NCBI GenBank assembly: GCA_035498405.1
Contig: DATKAE010000111.1
Coordinates: forward strand, 1-54,161
Origin: DATBFU01 sp035498405
Lineage (GTDB): Bacteria; Acidobacteriota; Thermoanaerobaculia; UBA5066; Gp7-AA6
Reading direction: 5' to 3'
Length of the DNA: 54,161 nt
Below the pieces are notes generated by a model. It did not search any database. It was not told the origin of the DNA and worked only from the letters and a program-made list of their open reading frames with translations. The position numbers and the translations under genes were made by a program. Positions 32,893 through 41,167 of this stretch are shown here, in pieces. The first letter of the stretch is position 1; each line of letters starts with the position of its first letter.

Positions 32893-34155
32893 GTGACTCA
32901 GCCGATCGCCGTCCGCGCCGACCGTCTCTCGAAGAGCTACCGCCTCTACGATCGGCCGGCAGACCGCTTGAAGGAAATCCTGCTGCGCCGTCCCCGCCAT
33001 CGGGACTTCCCGGCGCTCTCGGAGGTGAGCTTCGAGCTGGCCCGGGGCGGCGCCCTGGGGATCATCGGCGAGAATGGCGCCGGCAAGTCCACGCTCTTGA
33101 AGATCGTCGCCGGCACGACGCATCCGACCTCGGGATCGGTCACGCGCGACGGCGTCATCGCCTCGATCCTCGAGCTCGGAATGGGGTTTCACCCGGAGTT
33201 CACCGGCCGCGAGAACGCCCGCATGAACGCGGCATTGCTGGGCCTGACGGGTACCGAGCTGCGGGAACGGTTGCCGGAGATTCGAGACTTCGCCGAGCTC
33301 GGAGAATTCTTCGACCGGCCCGTGCGCACCTACTCCTCCGGCATGCTCCTCCGACTGGCTTTCTCGGTAGCGACCCACGTCGATGCCCAGGTGCTGATCG
33401 TCGACGAGGCCCTCGCCGTCGGCGACGGCTACTTCCAGAAGAAGTCGATCGACCGAATCACCGATTTTCACCGGCGGGGCGGCACTCTGCTCTTCTGCTC
33501 GCACGCGCTCTACTACGTCGCCCTGCTGTGCGACCGCGCCATCTGGCTCCGGGAGGGGAGAGTCGCGGGCGCCGGACCGGCGCTTACCGTCGTCCGGGCC
33601 TACGAGACGTTCTTGCAGGAGAAGGAGCGGCGTCTCGCGGGAGAGGTGCCCGCTCTGCCCGGATCGGCAACCGATGGGCGGCGGCCCGCGCGATTCACGG
33701 AGGTCTTCGTGCACGACGGCTCGGGGTATCCGCGGGCCGAGTTCGCCTCCGGCGAAACGGTCGCGCTCGACCTGGCGTTCGAAGCGGACGACCCGTCGCT
33801 GGCGTTCCACCTGCGCGTCGGGGCGGACAGAGAAGACGGCGTTCAGGCTTTTGCCGTGGACACCCGCTCGGAGGCGTGGGCACCGCTCACGGGGCGCCGC
33901 CGCTATCGAGTTCGGCTCCTGTTGCCGGAGCTTCCCGTCGCACAGGGAGACTTCCGGGTCTACGCTTTCCTCGGGGACGAGACGGCATTGCACCTTCACG
34001 ACCTGCGAATCCTGCGGCCGGGATTTTCCGTGGTGGCGCCCGAGTACGTGGTGGGCCTGGTCCGTCCGCGTGTGATCTGGAGCTTCCCCGACCCCGAGGA
34101 GGGGCGAATCGGGCGCCCGGCCGACCCCGTGCCGGCGACCGTCTCCGCGGGCTAG
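32893..34155 (+). CDS. wzt: Wzt-type ABC transporter ATPase with C-terminal carbohydrate-binding domain
   Basis: Motor subunit for polysaccharide export, 420 residues. Walker A GENGAGKST (59-67), signature YSSGM (147-151) and Walker B VLIVDE (167-172) are intact, and LELGMGFHPEFTGREN is diagnostic of the Wzt/TagH branch. A C-terminal beta-sandwich (about 250-400; FHLRVGADREDGVQAF, GDFRVYAFLGDETALHLHD) matches the domain that in Wzt proteins recognises the modified non-reducing end of the glycan. The start is GTG 32893. The Wzm-like permease is not adjacent; it lies at 21596-22384. It converges on a glycosyltransferase gene. Confidence 0.93.
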   Translation: MTQPIAVRADRLSKSYRLYDRPADRLKEILLRRPRHRDFPALSEVSFELARGGALGIIGENGAGKSTLLKIVAGTTHPTSGSVTRDGVIASILELGMGFHPEFTGRENARMNAALLGLTGTELRERLPEIRDFAELGEFFDRPVRTYSSGMLLRLAFSVATHVDAQVLIVDEALAVGDGYFQKKSIDRITDFHRRGGTLLFCSHALYYVALLCDRAIWLREGRVAGAGPALTVVRAYETFLQEKERRLAGEVPALPGSATDGRRPARFTEVFVHDGSGYPRAEFASGETVALDLAFEADDPSLAFHLRVGADREDGVQAFAVDTRSEAWAPLTGRRRYRVRLLLPELPVAQGDFRVYAFLGDETALHLHDLRILRPGFSVVAPEYVVGLVRPRVIWSFPDPEEGRIGRPADPVPATVSAG

Positions 34156-34179
34156 CTCGCGGCTCCGCGGCCGCTCCGT

Positions 34180-35202
34180 TCAACGAGAGCCGGTCTTCCG
34201 GAGCGAGGCGCGGTCGAACTCGGCGAGGAGGCGGTCGACGACGTCGGCGGTGCGGAACCGGGCTGCCTCGAGCGGCCCGGCCTCCGAGAGGCGGCGGCGC
34301 CGATCCGAATCCGGGAGCACCGACTCGAGGGCGCCGAGGAGGTCGGAGACATCCCCGCAGCGGAAGTAGGCGGCGGCCTCCCGCGCGATGTGGCGGTGGC
34401 CGGGCGTGTCCGACAGCAAGACTGGCAATCCCGAGCTCAAGGCCTCGAGAACGGGCAAACCGAATCCCTCCTCGGGATGGCATGGCCCGATCAAGAGATC
34501 GGACCCCTGGTATGCGGCGGACATCTCCCGCGGCAGAAGCCCGCTCCGGTGCTCCTCGGCGAGCCCGAGAGCCTTCTCTTCCTCGCCCGGAGGAGCCGTC
34601 GAAATGCGATGGAGCCGGTAGGCCACGCCCTTGGCGCGCGCCGCTCGAAGGGCTTCGAGCGTCTCCCGAATGCCCTTGACGTCGGCTTCGTACGTCCCCA
34701 CGATCAGAATGGCGGGAGACTCGACATCGAAGCGGCGGTGTTGGGCTCGAGGAAAATCGTCCGGGTTGAAGGCCTGGCCGATGAAGGCGACCGGGCGGTA
34801 ACCTTCACTCTCGAGGCGCTCCTCGATGTGCGGCGCGATCGCCAGCTTTCGTGTCGGCAGGGCGTAGGCCCGGCGGATCTCGTCGCGGCGATGGGCATAG
34901 AAGGTGAGATCCGCTTCATATCCCTGGCAAAGATGAAAGACGGGCCCTCGCGCGCCATCCATCGCCGGTGAGACCGTCGTCCAGAAGGTGGCGATGCGAA
35001 CATCGGCCTCCGAAAGTGCCGGAGAGGACCGAAAGTCCGACTGCTCCCAGCGCGCCCCCTCGAGCGGGAACCAACGCGGCTTGGGGCTCGGGGAGACGAG
35101 CGTGACCGTCACACCCCGGCGGGCGAGCTCCTCCGCCTGCTGAAAGACGACACGCTGCCCGCCGGAGATTTCGCTTTCCGGAACGAGGTAGGCGATCTTC
35201 AC
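34180..35202 (-). CDS. Glycosyltransferase family 4-type (GT-B fold)
   Basis: Sugar transferase of 340 residues with a GT-B arrangement. The N-terminus is VKIAYLVPESEISGGQRVVFQQAEELARRG. The C-terminal nucleotide-sugar domain has ILIVGTYEADVKGIRETLEAL and HPEEGFGLPVLEALSSGLPVL, the E-x7-E motif of GT4 enzymes. The frame is open well upstream, but GTG 35202 overlaps the 2OG-oxygenase stop as GTGA and gives the expected N-terminus. It is the last gene of the leftward four-gene operon. Confidence 0.9.
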   Translation of the reverse strand: MKIAYLVPESEISGGQRVVFQQAEELARRGVTVTLVSPSPKPRWFPLEGARWEQSDFRSSPALSEADVRIATFWTTVSPAMDGARGPVFHLCQGYEADLTFYAHRRDEIRRAYALPTRKLAIAPHIEERLESEGYRPVAFIGQAFNPDDFPRAQHRRFDVESPAILIVGTYEADVKGIRETLEALRAARAKGVAYRLHRISTAPPGEEEKALGLAEEHRSGLLPREMSAAYQGSDLLIGPCHPEEGFGLPVLEALSSGLPVLLSDTPGHRHIAREAAAYFRCGDVSDLLGALESVLPDSDRRRRLSEAGPLEAARFRTADVVDRLLAEFDRASLRKTGSR

Positions 35203-35900
35203 GGCTCGGTTCGGGAAATCTCGGGGAAGAGCGTATCGTGGGGGGAGGACCGCTCCGCTTCGGGCCTTCCGTGCGTGTAGTAATAGATCGAGACTGACTT
35301 TCGCGACAGCCCCTCGGGACAGTTGAGCGGTCGCGGATGGCCGTGGAAGGAAGAATCCGTCGTCGCGAAGATGACGGTTCGGTTGAAGAGGGGGAGGATC
35401 GCTTTCTCCGCGCGACGGAGCTCTCGATCCCAGAGCTCGAGGTGACCCCCGTATTCCTCCTTCCAGTCCTTGTTCAGGTAAACGAGCATGTTCAAGCGCC
35501 GGTCGACCTGGAGCTTCGGGTGCCAGTTGAAGTCGGCGTGAATCTTGAGAAAGCCGCCGCGGACGATCTGATGCAGTCCGCCGCCCCCGAAATCCGGATC
35601 CGGAATCAGATTCGGGATTCCGGTCAGTCTCTCCAGGAAGTCGAGCGTCGGCGCCGAGTTGAGGGCCAGCAGGAAGGTGCGGATCGCCTCGTCCGCCTGC
35701 AGTAAGCGTCGCCGGTTGCCCAGTTTTCGTTCGCGAGGGTTGTCGAATCGCTGCCACTCGGGATCCTCCGGCGGGGGGAAGGCCGCGAGAACCCGATCCA
35801 GCGCCTCCTCGGGGAAGAGTCGGTCGATGACGACGTGGGAAAAAGGCGTGGCCGACCGGAACACGTCTCTCAGCCTCTCCGGATCGGCGTTCAGTTCCAT
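35199..35900 (-). CDS. 2OG-Fe(II) oxygenase (prolyl-4-hydroxylase-like)
   Basis: Non-haem iron oxygenase of 233 residues using 2-oxoglutarate and oxygen. The iron triad HxD...H is visible as His121-Ala-Asp123 in GFLKIHADFNWHPKLQ and a downstream His at 186 or 188 in SFHGHPRPL. Arg200 in LSRKSVSIYYYTH is the expected 2-oxoglutarate ligand. LNMLVYLNKDW is typical of the PF13640 group. ATG 35900 is chosen over much longer frames because it gives the family start (ATPFSHVVIDRLFP) and overlaps the previous gene by ten bases. In a glycan operon it may hydroxylate a sugar, lipid or protein. Confidence 0.9.
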   Translation of the reverse strand: MELNADPERLRDVFRSATPFSHVVIDRLFPEEALDRVLAAFPPPEDPEWQRFDNPRERKLGNRRRLLQADEAIRTFLLALNSAPTLDFLERLTGIPNLIPDPDFGGGGLHQIVRGGFLKIHADFNWHPKLQVDRRLNMLVYLNKDWKEEYGGHLELWDRELRRAEKAILPLFNRTVIFATTDSSFHGHPRPLNCPEGLSRKSVSIYYYTHGRPEAERSSPHDTLFPEISRTEP

Positions 35901-36250
35901 GACGAAGCCGGCGCTCTTTCCTCGGGTTTGGCCTCTCCGCGTTCCCACCTCAGGCGGGCCGGAGAGCGAAGGTCCATCGACAGCTCCGGCGAGTAGGTCG
36001 CCCAGCCCGCGGGTGATTCGTAGCGTACCATCAGCGAGAAGACGCCGGGCTTCAGACGATAGCCGTCCCTTCGCGCGACCGAGACCGACTGAAGCCCCCC
36101 ACCGCGGATGAGAGAGTAGTTCCCCTTCTCGTAGGGTCCCAGCGTCCAGGAGAGGGTGCCGTCGACGAATTCGAAGCGGGCCCAAAGCGGGACCGCAGGC
36201 CGCAGAGCCGAGCAGTACCGGGCCGCCGCGGCCAGGGCTCGGTCCGTCAC
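35891..36250 (-). CDS. Small beta-rich protein of unknown function
   Basis: Not recognised. The 119-residue product lacks a signal peptide. Its middle has alternating strands (LWARFEFVDGTLSWTLGPYE, LQSVSVARRDGYRLKPGVFS, LMVRYESPAGWATYSPEL) compatible with a small beta-sandwich, such as a carbohydrate-binding fold. The evidence that it is real is its junctions: its GTG (36250) overlaps the stop of the upstream membrane-protein gene as GTGA, and its stop overlaps the oxygenase start by ten bases. It could assist either neighbour. Confidence 0.65.
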   Translation of the reverse strand: MTDRALAAAARYCSALRPAVPLWARFEFVDGTLSWTLGPYEKGNYSLIRGGGLQSVSVARRDGYRLKPGVFSLMVRYESPAGWATYSPELSMDLRSPARLRWERGEAKPEERAPASSWN

Positions 36251-37596
36251 TCTCGGACTGACTTCGCCGACGGGTCGTATTCCCAGATCCGATGCCGCGT
36301 CGTCCCAGCGCGGCAGAGGTAGATGTCATCGGCGAACCAGGCCGCGCCGCCGGGAAGGCCCAGGTACTCCTCCTTGAACCAGCGGGTCTCGGCCATGGCC
36401 GCAGCGGGAGTCAACGGGTGCCGCAGGAGATGTCCCGGGCTCATCGTCAGAAAGAAGCGGCCTTCTTCGCTCATTTGCTCCGCCTCGGCCCGGCGGTGCT
36501 CCCAATCCCGCCGGTTGGAAGCGAGAGCAGCCGCCAGGCAAAGACCGATCAGAGTCGCCGCGGCTATCCGGCCTCGCCGTGACCCTCTGGCGAGCTGCCA
36601 GCAACCGAAAGCGAACACGATGGCGGCGAACAACCAGGGAAGCCCGGCGAGCCGCTCGCTCGGCGATTTTGCGACGGGCACCATCGGTCCGAGAAGGAGG
36701 AGGGCCGAGACACCCAAGAGGGTGCGCGCCCGTGGCTCCCGCCACGCCAGGGCGATGATTCCCGCGGACAGACCGAGGAGCAGCGGGACGGCCGAGAGCC
36801 CGGCATGGACGAACACCGCGCGCGCCATCCTGTCGGGCAGATCCGCGATGACCCGGGGAAGCTCCCCGAGACGAAGATCCCAGCCGTATCCGCCTAAGAG
36901 CGTCCCGAGCATGGCGCGTCGAGCGAGAAGGTAGAAGAGAAGAGCCAGCGCGTGAGGCCGGAGAGCCCACCCCCTCGAACGCCAGGTACCTTCCGGAAGA
37001 AGGGCCAGCAGAGCAAGCAGCGGGACGTAGACCTCCTTTTCGAGCATCGCCAGGAGATAGAAGACGGAAGACAAAGCTGTGGCGACCCACAGTTGGCGTC
37101 GAACCGCCTCGACGAAAAACCAGACGCAGAGCGCCGCCCAGATCAGCCCTTCGACGTAGTGCCGCGACATGAGGACAAGGGCAAAGGAGCCTGTCGGGAT
37201 GCCGAGCAGAAATAGCAGCGTCGCCAACCACGCGTACGGGACGGGCAGCCAACGGCGGAGCGTGGCATACGAGACCAGGCCCGCGGCCGTCAGAGACAGG
37301 AGCTGGTGGGCGTAGAAAGCCGCGGGTTTCACGCCGAACAGAGACAGATCCAGGCGATAGGAGAGCAACTGAAGGGGAGTGAACATCCGGGAGGGGAACG
37401 CCTTCCAGGCCGATGGAGAGAAAAGGATGTCCACGGTCGAGTGCATCCGAAGAAAGTGCACGTGGAAGAGGTCGTCAAACGTCCACCACAGCCCCGTGAC
37501 GCTCCCGTAGAGGAGCCATGGCGTCGCGGCGAGGGAACTGGCGGCGAGCCCCTCAGCGAGCGCTTTCGGCGGCCGTGGACGGACGGCTGAGTTCAC
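36247..37596 (-). CDS. Multi-pass membrane protein, GT-C glycosyltransferase-like
   Basis: Integral membrane protein of 449 residues with about ten hydrophobic helices. The first periplasmic-side loop contains WWTFDDLFHVHFLRMH (a DD pair followed by His), similar to the catalytic acidic loop of GT-C enzymes that use polyprenyl-phosphate sugars. A soluble C-terminal tail of about 90 residues follows (MSPGHLLRHPLTPAAAMAET). GTG 37596 is the start. It is first in the leftward operon and probably transfers a sugar to a lipid-linked or exported glycan. An O-antigen ligase-like role is possible but less likely. Confidence 0.78.
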   Translation of the reverse strand: MNSAVRPRPPKALAEGLAASSLAATPWLLYGSVTGLWWTFDDLFHVHFLRMHSTVDILFSPSAWKAFPSRMFTPLQLLSYRLDLSLFGVKPAAFYAHQLLSLTAAGLVSYATLRRWLPVPYAWLATLLFLLGIPTGSFALVLMSRHYVEGLIWAALCVWFFVEAVRRQLWVATALSSVFYLLAMLEKEVYVPLLALLALLPEGTWRSRGWALRPHALALLFYLLARRAMLGTLLGGYGWDLRLGELPRVIADLPDRMARAVFVHAGLSAVPLLLGLSAGIIALAWREPRARTLLGVSALLLLGPMVPVAKSPSERLAGLPWLFAAIVFAFGCWQLARGSRRGRIAAATLIGLCLAAALASNRRDWEHRRAEAEQMSEEGRFFLTMSPGHLLRHPLTPAAAMAETRWFKEEYLGLPGGAAWFADDIYLCRAGTTRHRIWEYDPSAKSVRE

Positions 37597-37769
37597 GCGT
37601 ACCCCGCATTCACCGCTTCGGCGTTAGGACCACGCGCTTCGAGGAATGCGTCGGTCGACGGGCACACCGCGAGCGATCACTCGGTTCAGGATAGCTCGAG
37701 TGCCCCCGAGTCGCGGCGGCGGAGTCGGAATCCGAAGACAGACCCGGCCTCTCTTGCAAAGTCGCTAGA

Positions 37770-37880
37770 ATGACGCTCTTGTTGTCCTCCTTCACTAGCC
37801 CAGGGATGAGCTTCTTCCTTCGCTCTATCGCCGCGGCGGAGGCGCCGGTCTTTCCGTCTGGTGCCGCTGCCCGGCCTTGA
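37770..37880 (+). CDS. Possible 36-residue leader ORF overlapping the methyltransferase start
   Basis: A short ORF beginning MTLLLSSFTSPGMSFFLRSI and ending AAARP runs from ATG 37770 to a TGA that overlaps the downstream TTG as TTGA, the same junction type used by genes in this cluster. A -10-like TAGAAT (37766-37771) overlaps its ATG, so only the internal ATG at 37806 might be translated. Open frames of this size are common in GC-rich DNA, so the call is weak. The rest of 37597-37876 shows no gene. Confidence 0.25.
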   Translation: MTLLLSSFTSPGMSFFLRSIAAAEAPVFPSGAAARP

Positions 37881-38986
37881 CATTCTTGCCGCAGCTCGCC
37901 TTTCTCGCCGGGAATCGCCCGCTCGACTTCACCCGGAGTCTCGGCCGTCTGCGATGGCGCCGGGCCGTGCGCGCCTCCGATGTGCGGGAGATCGATGCGT
38001 CGGATTCGGCGGCCGCGGTTTTCGGCCAGGGCGGGATCTGGACCGTGATTCTCGACGACACCGCGCTGCCTCACTGTCCCAACGGGGTCCCGGAACCCGG
38101 CCGCCGCATCCTGGTGCCGGGCCGGCGGGGAGGCGCCGAACCGCCCTTTCCCCAGACACTGCGTGAGTTGGAGGAGCTGACGCCGATTCCGGGACGCCCG
38201 CGACCGGCCGGCGGCGACGCCGTATCGGCCCTCGTCTTCGACGCCGGCGCTTTTCCTGCCGAGCCTGGTGAGAGCGTCGAGGTCTACCTCCGACGGCTGC
38301 GGGAGAGCGAGAGCGTCGCGGAGCCGGCGGGCTTCGAGGCCCTGGCTTTCCCTTCCGGCTTCGGGCCTCGTCCGGAGGTCGCCCGCCATGTACCCCGGCA
38401 GGCTCGCCGCCTACTGGACGTCGGCTGCGCCGACGGCGAGCTGTCGGCTTCGCTCAAGCGCTCGAGCCCCGGTTTGCAGGTTTGGGGAATCGAACGGGAC
38501 CCAGGGCTCGCCGAGCAAGCCGCCTCGCGACTCAACCGTGTCCTGGCCGGTGAGGCCGCCTCGGTCCTGGAGGATCTCGTCCGCGCGAACGAACGGTTCG
38601 ACGCCTTCGTCTTCGCGGACGTTCTCGAGCATCTCGTCGACCCGATCGCGGCGCTGTCTCGGGCCCGGTCGCTCGCGTCGTCCGGCGCCACGCTGGTGGC
38701 GAGCGTTCCCAACGCGGGTCATGTTTCGGTCGTTCGCGACCTGCTCTTCGGCCGTTTCGATCCGGTTCCGGCGGGGTTACTCGACGCCGGTCACCTTCGT
38801 TGGTTCACGCGCCACACCCTGATGGACGTCTGCGAGGCATCGTCGTGGAGGGTCGAGGTCGTTGAGCCCGTTGCCGGACCGCCCATCCCGGGAGCGCAGG
38901 AGTTCCTGCGTTGGGCAACGGGCCTTCCCGGGGCCGACCGCGACAGCCTTCAGACTTACCAGTGGATCGTCGTCGCGCGGCCCTGA
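37877..38986 (+). CDS. SAM-dependent methyltransferase with N-terminal extension
   Basis: Product of 369 residues. The C-terminal two thirds is a class I methyltransferase: RRLLDVGCADGELSASLKR, WGIERDPGLA, FDAFVFADVLEHLVDPI, and the end LLDAGHLRWFTRHTLMDV, typical of the Methyltransf_23 type found in glycan clusters. The first 170 residues have no clear match; VFGQGGIWTVILDDTALPHC may form a small alpha/beta domain. The only start in frame near the beginning is TTG 37877. It is first in the rightward operon, with its TGA overlapping the ATG of the next glycosyltransferase (TGATG). Confidence 0.88.
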   Translation: MTFLPQLAFLAGNRPLDFTRSLGRLRWRRAVRASDVREIDASDSAAAVFGQGGIWTVILDDTALPHCPNGVPEPGRRILVPGRRGGAEPPFPQTLRELEELTPIPGRPRPAGGDAVSALVFDAGAFPAEPGESVEVYLRRLRESESVAEPAGFEALAFPSGFGPRPEVARHVPRQARRLLDVGCADGELSASLKRSSPGLQVWGIERDPGLAEQAASRLNRVLAGEAASVLEDLVRANERFDAFVFADVLEHLVDPIAALSRARSLASSGATLVASVPNAGHVSVVRDLLFGRFDPVPAGLLDAGHLRWFTRHTLMDVCEASSWRVEVVEPVAGPPIPGAQEFLRWATGLPGADRDSLQTYQWIVVARP

Positions 38987-40155
38987 TGGCGGAATCGCCT
39001 GTCGAGCGCCCGGTTCGGGCGAGAATTCCCGCCACGGCGGGTGCTCCCTTGAGAGACCAGGCGCGCCCGGCGCCGGAGCGCCCTCGCGCGGCAAGGCGCA
39101 GCGCACCGTCGGTTTCCGCGGTGGTCGTCAATCATCTCAGCGCGGCGGAGTGCGCCGAATGCATCGGGTCGCTTCGCGCCTGTTTCACCGAGGCCCGGGC
39201 CGACGGCGAGATCGTGCTGGTGGACTGCGCGTCGGGGCCCGAGGAGGTGGAGCGGCTGTCGAAGCTCGATGCCGACGTTTTTCTGCCGCTACCCGAGAAT
39301 CGGGGCTATTCGGGAGGGATCAACGCGGGGCTCGCCCGCGCGAACTCCGAGCGGCTCCTCCTGTGCAACGCGGACGTGAGGCTTCTGCCCGGGGCGCTCC
39401 CGCCTCTCTTGGCGGCGATCGCGGAGCCTTCCGTGGGCGCGGCGGCCCCGCTCGCGTTCTGGGATTCCGGCTGCCGGCTGAGGCTGCCTCCCGGCGACCC
39501 GCTCGAATTCTTTCCCGAGCTCGTCCGGCTGGCGGCGGGTCGCTTCCCGGCGCTCGACGCGCGGCAGTTCGCCGCGTTCGGCCGTGAGGCGGTGAGCCTC
39601 TGGAGATCCGGGGGCCCCGCGCGTCATCTGATCGGCGCGGTGCTCGCGGCCCGGCGAGAGGTCTTCGACCGGGTCGGCCGATTCGATGAACGATTTCCCT
39701 TCGAGTACGAAGAAACCGAGTGGGAGGACCGTGTCCGCCGGACCGGGCTGGAGCTGCGCTTCGTCATCGAGTCGCAAATCCGGCACCTCTGGTCCGTGAG
39801 CGCCTCTCGAAGTCCCGAGACGGGTGCCCGGCGGCGGCTTTCGCGGACCCACTACTGGAAGTGCCGCTACGGCCGGCTCGGCCGCGCCATCCTGGAAGCG
39901 GTCTCGACCCGTCCCGGACCACTGCCCCCGGTGCGGACCCTCGAGCGCCCTTCGGTGCGAGCGCGTCCGGGAGCTTGGCTTGCCATCTCGCCCAACCCGG
40001 CGCTTTTTCCGTTCGCCGGCACGCCGCTCGACGAGGACTTCGACCTTCCCAACGAAATCTCGGCGACCCTCCCTCCCGGCCGCCTGTACTTCTGCGTGTT
40101 TTCCGAAGTGAACGGCCGCCCTCTGGAGACCTGCGTTTGGGAGAAGGCCGCTTGA
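38986..40155 (+). CDS. Family 2 glycosyltransferase (rhamnosyltransferase-like)
   Basis: GT-A fold enzyme of 389 residues. After a basic, proline-rich N-terminus (about 1-45) come SVSAVVVNHLSAAECAECI, LPENRGYSGGINAGLARANS and LLLCNADVRLLPGAL (the metal-binding Asp motif), then GRFDERFPFEYEETEWEDRVRR, the usual acceptor-site pattern of rhamnosyltransferase-like GT2s. ATG 38986 overlaps the methyltransferase stop (TGATG). The C-terminal 80 residues are beta-rich and unassigned. Operon neighbour: the acetyltransferase-like gene, coupled through TTGA. Confidence 0.9.
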   Translation: MAESPVERPVRARIPATAGAPLRDQARPAPERPRAARRSAPSVSAVVVNHLSAAECAECIGSLRACFTEARADGEIVLVDCASGPEEVERLSKLDADVFLPLPENRGYSGGINAGLARANSERLLLCNADVRLLPGALPPLLAAIAEPSVGAAAPLAFWDSGCRLRLPPGDPLEFFPELVRLAAGRFPALDARQFAAFGREAVSLWRSGGPARHLIGAVLAARREVFDRVGRFDERFPFEYEETEWEDRVRRTGLELRFVIESQIRHLWSVSASRSPETGARRRLSRTHYWKCRYGRLGRAILEAVSTRPGPLPPVRTLERPSVRARPGAWLAISPNPALFPFAGTPLDEDFDLPNEISATLPPGRLYFCVFSEVNGRPLETCVWEKAA

Positions 40156-41096
40156 GTTCCTTCATCGTCCGCCAGGCGGTCGCCGGGGACGCTCCCGGCA
40201 TCCGCCGCCTCCACGGCCGCGTGTTCGGCGCGGAGATGACGGAGGCGGAATGGGCCTGGAAGTTCGATTGGAATCCGGACGGACGCTTTGGAGTGGTGGC
40301 CGTCGCCGATGGCCAGATCGTCGGCAACTATGCCGGTTGGGGGATGCGCTTTCTGATCGGCGGCCGTCCGGCCCTGCTCTACGCGGTTGGCGACGTCGCG
40401 ACCGAGCCGGAGGCGCGGGCGCTCGGGGGCCTGCGCGGCGTGTACCGAGCCATGGTGGATCCCTTCTACGCCGCCCTCCAAGACAAGGTCCCCATCTGCT
40501 TCGGCTTTCCGAACGAGCGGGCCCTGGCCATCAGCAACCGGATCGCCGGAACGCGCACGCTCTTTCCGATCCAGCACGTTCTCGTGGACTGCGACGCGTT
40601 TCCCGATCCCCCGAGCACGGCCGGTTCGGGCGAGTTCGTCGACGATTCGTTCGATCCGCTCTGGGAAGCGGCATCGGGGTATCTGACCGACGCGGCGGTG
40701 CGAGATCGCACGCGGGTCAACTGGAGGTTTCACGCGCGGCCGGACCGATCGTACCGGATGCTCTGGTGGACGGAGGCGGGGCGCCAGCGCGGCTGGGCCG
40801 CACTTTCGGTCTCCGGGGAGGAGGCGCTCGTCGCCGACTACCTCGGAAGCGAGCGCGACGGCCGCGACCTGCCGACGCTCTTCGCCGCCGCGGCCGCCGA
40901 GGCGCGCCGGATGGGCGCGCGGCGACTGGTCTTCTGGGCGACGCCCGGGGGGCCGGCCCGGGACTTGATCGCGGGGCTCCCCGGCGAGCGCCGGGGCGCG
41001 GGCTTCGTGATCGCCGCGCGTTTCTTGGACGAGTCCGCCCTCGAGGGCTTTCGGTCACGGCTGCACCTGGTGCCCTCGCTCTACGACGTCGTTTGA
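40152..41096 (+). CDS. GNAT-fold acetyltransferase-like protein
   Basis: Product of 314 residues opening SSFIVRQAVAGDAPGIRRLH, the usual first strand and helix of a GNAT domain, followed by GVVAVADGQIVGNYAGWGM and the segment YAVGDVATEPEARALGGLRGVYRAM, where CoA normally binds. The C-terminal half (REVSGEE-like strands, LFWATPGGPARDL) may be a second, degenerate GNAT fold. The start is TTG 40152, overlapping the preceding stop as TTGA. It probably acylates a sugar or a lipid-linked intermediate; the substrate is unknown. The acetyltransferase call is moderate because the Q/RxxGxG/A loop is imperfect. Confidence 0.75.
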   Translation: MSSFIVRQAVAGDAPGIRRLHGRVFGAEMTEAEWAWKFDWNPDGRFGVVAVADGQIVGNYAGWGMRFLIGGRPALLYAVGDVATEPEARALGGLRGVYRAMVDPFYAALQDKVPICFGFPNERALAISNRIAGTRTLFPIQHVLVDCDAFPDPPSTAGSGEFVDDSFDPLWEAASGYLTDAAVRDRTRVNWRFHARPDRSYRMLWWTEAGRQRGWAALSVSGEEALVADYLGSERDGRDLPTLFAAAAAEARRMGARRLVFWATPGGPARDLIAGLPGERRGAGFVIAARFLDESALEGFRSRLHLVPSLYDVV

Positions 41097-41167
41097 GGAG
41101 CCGGCCGGCGGGGGCGCGACCGGATAGACTCGCACGGTTTCCCGGCGTCGAACCAAGCGAGGCGAGG

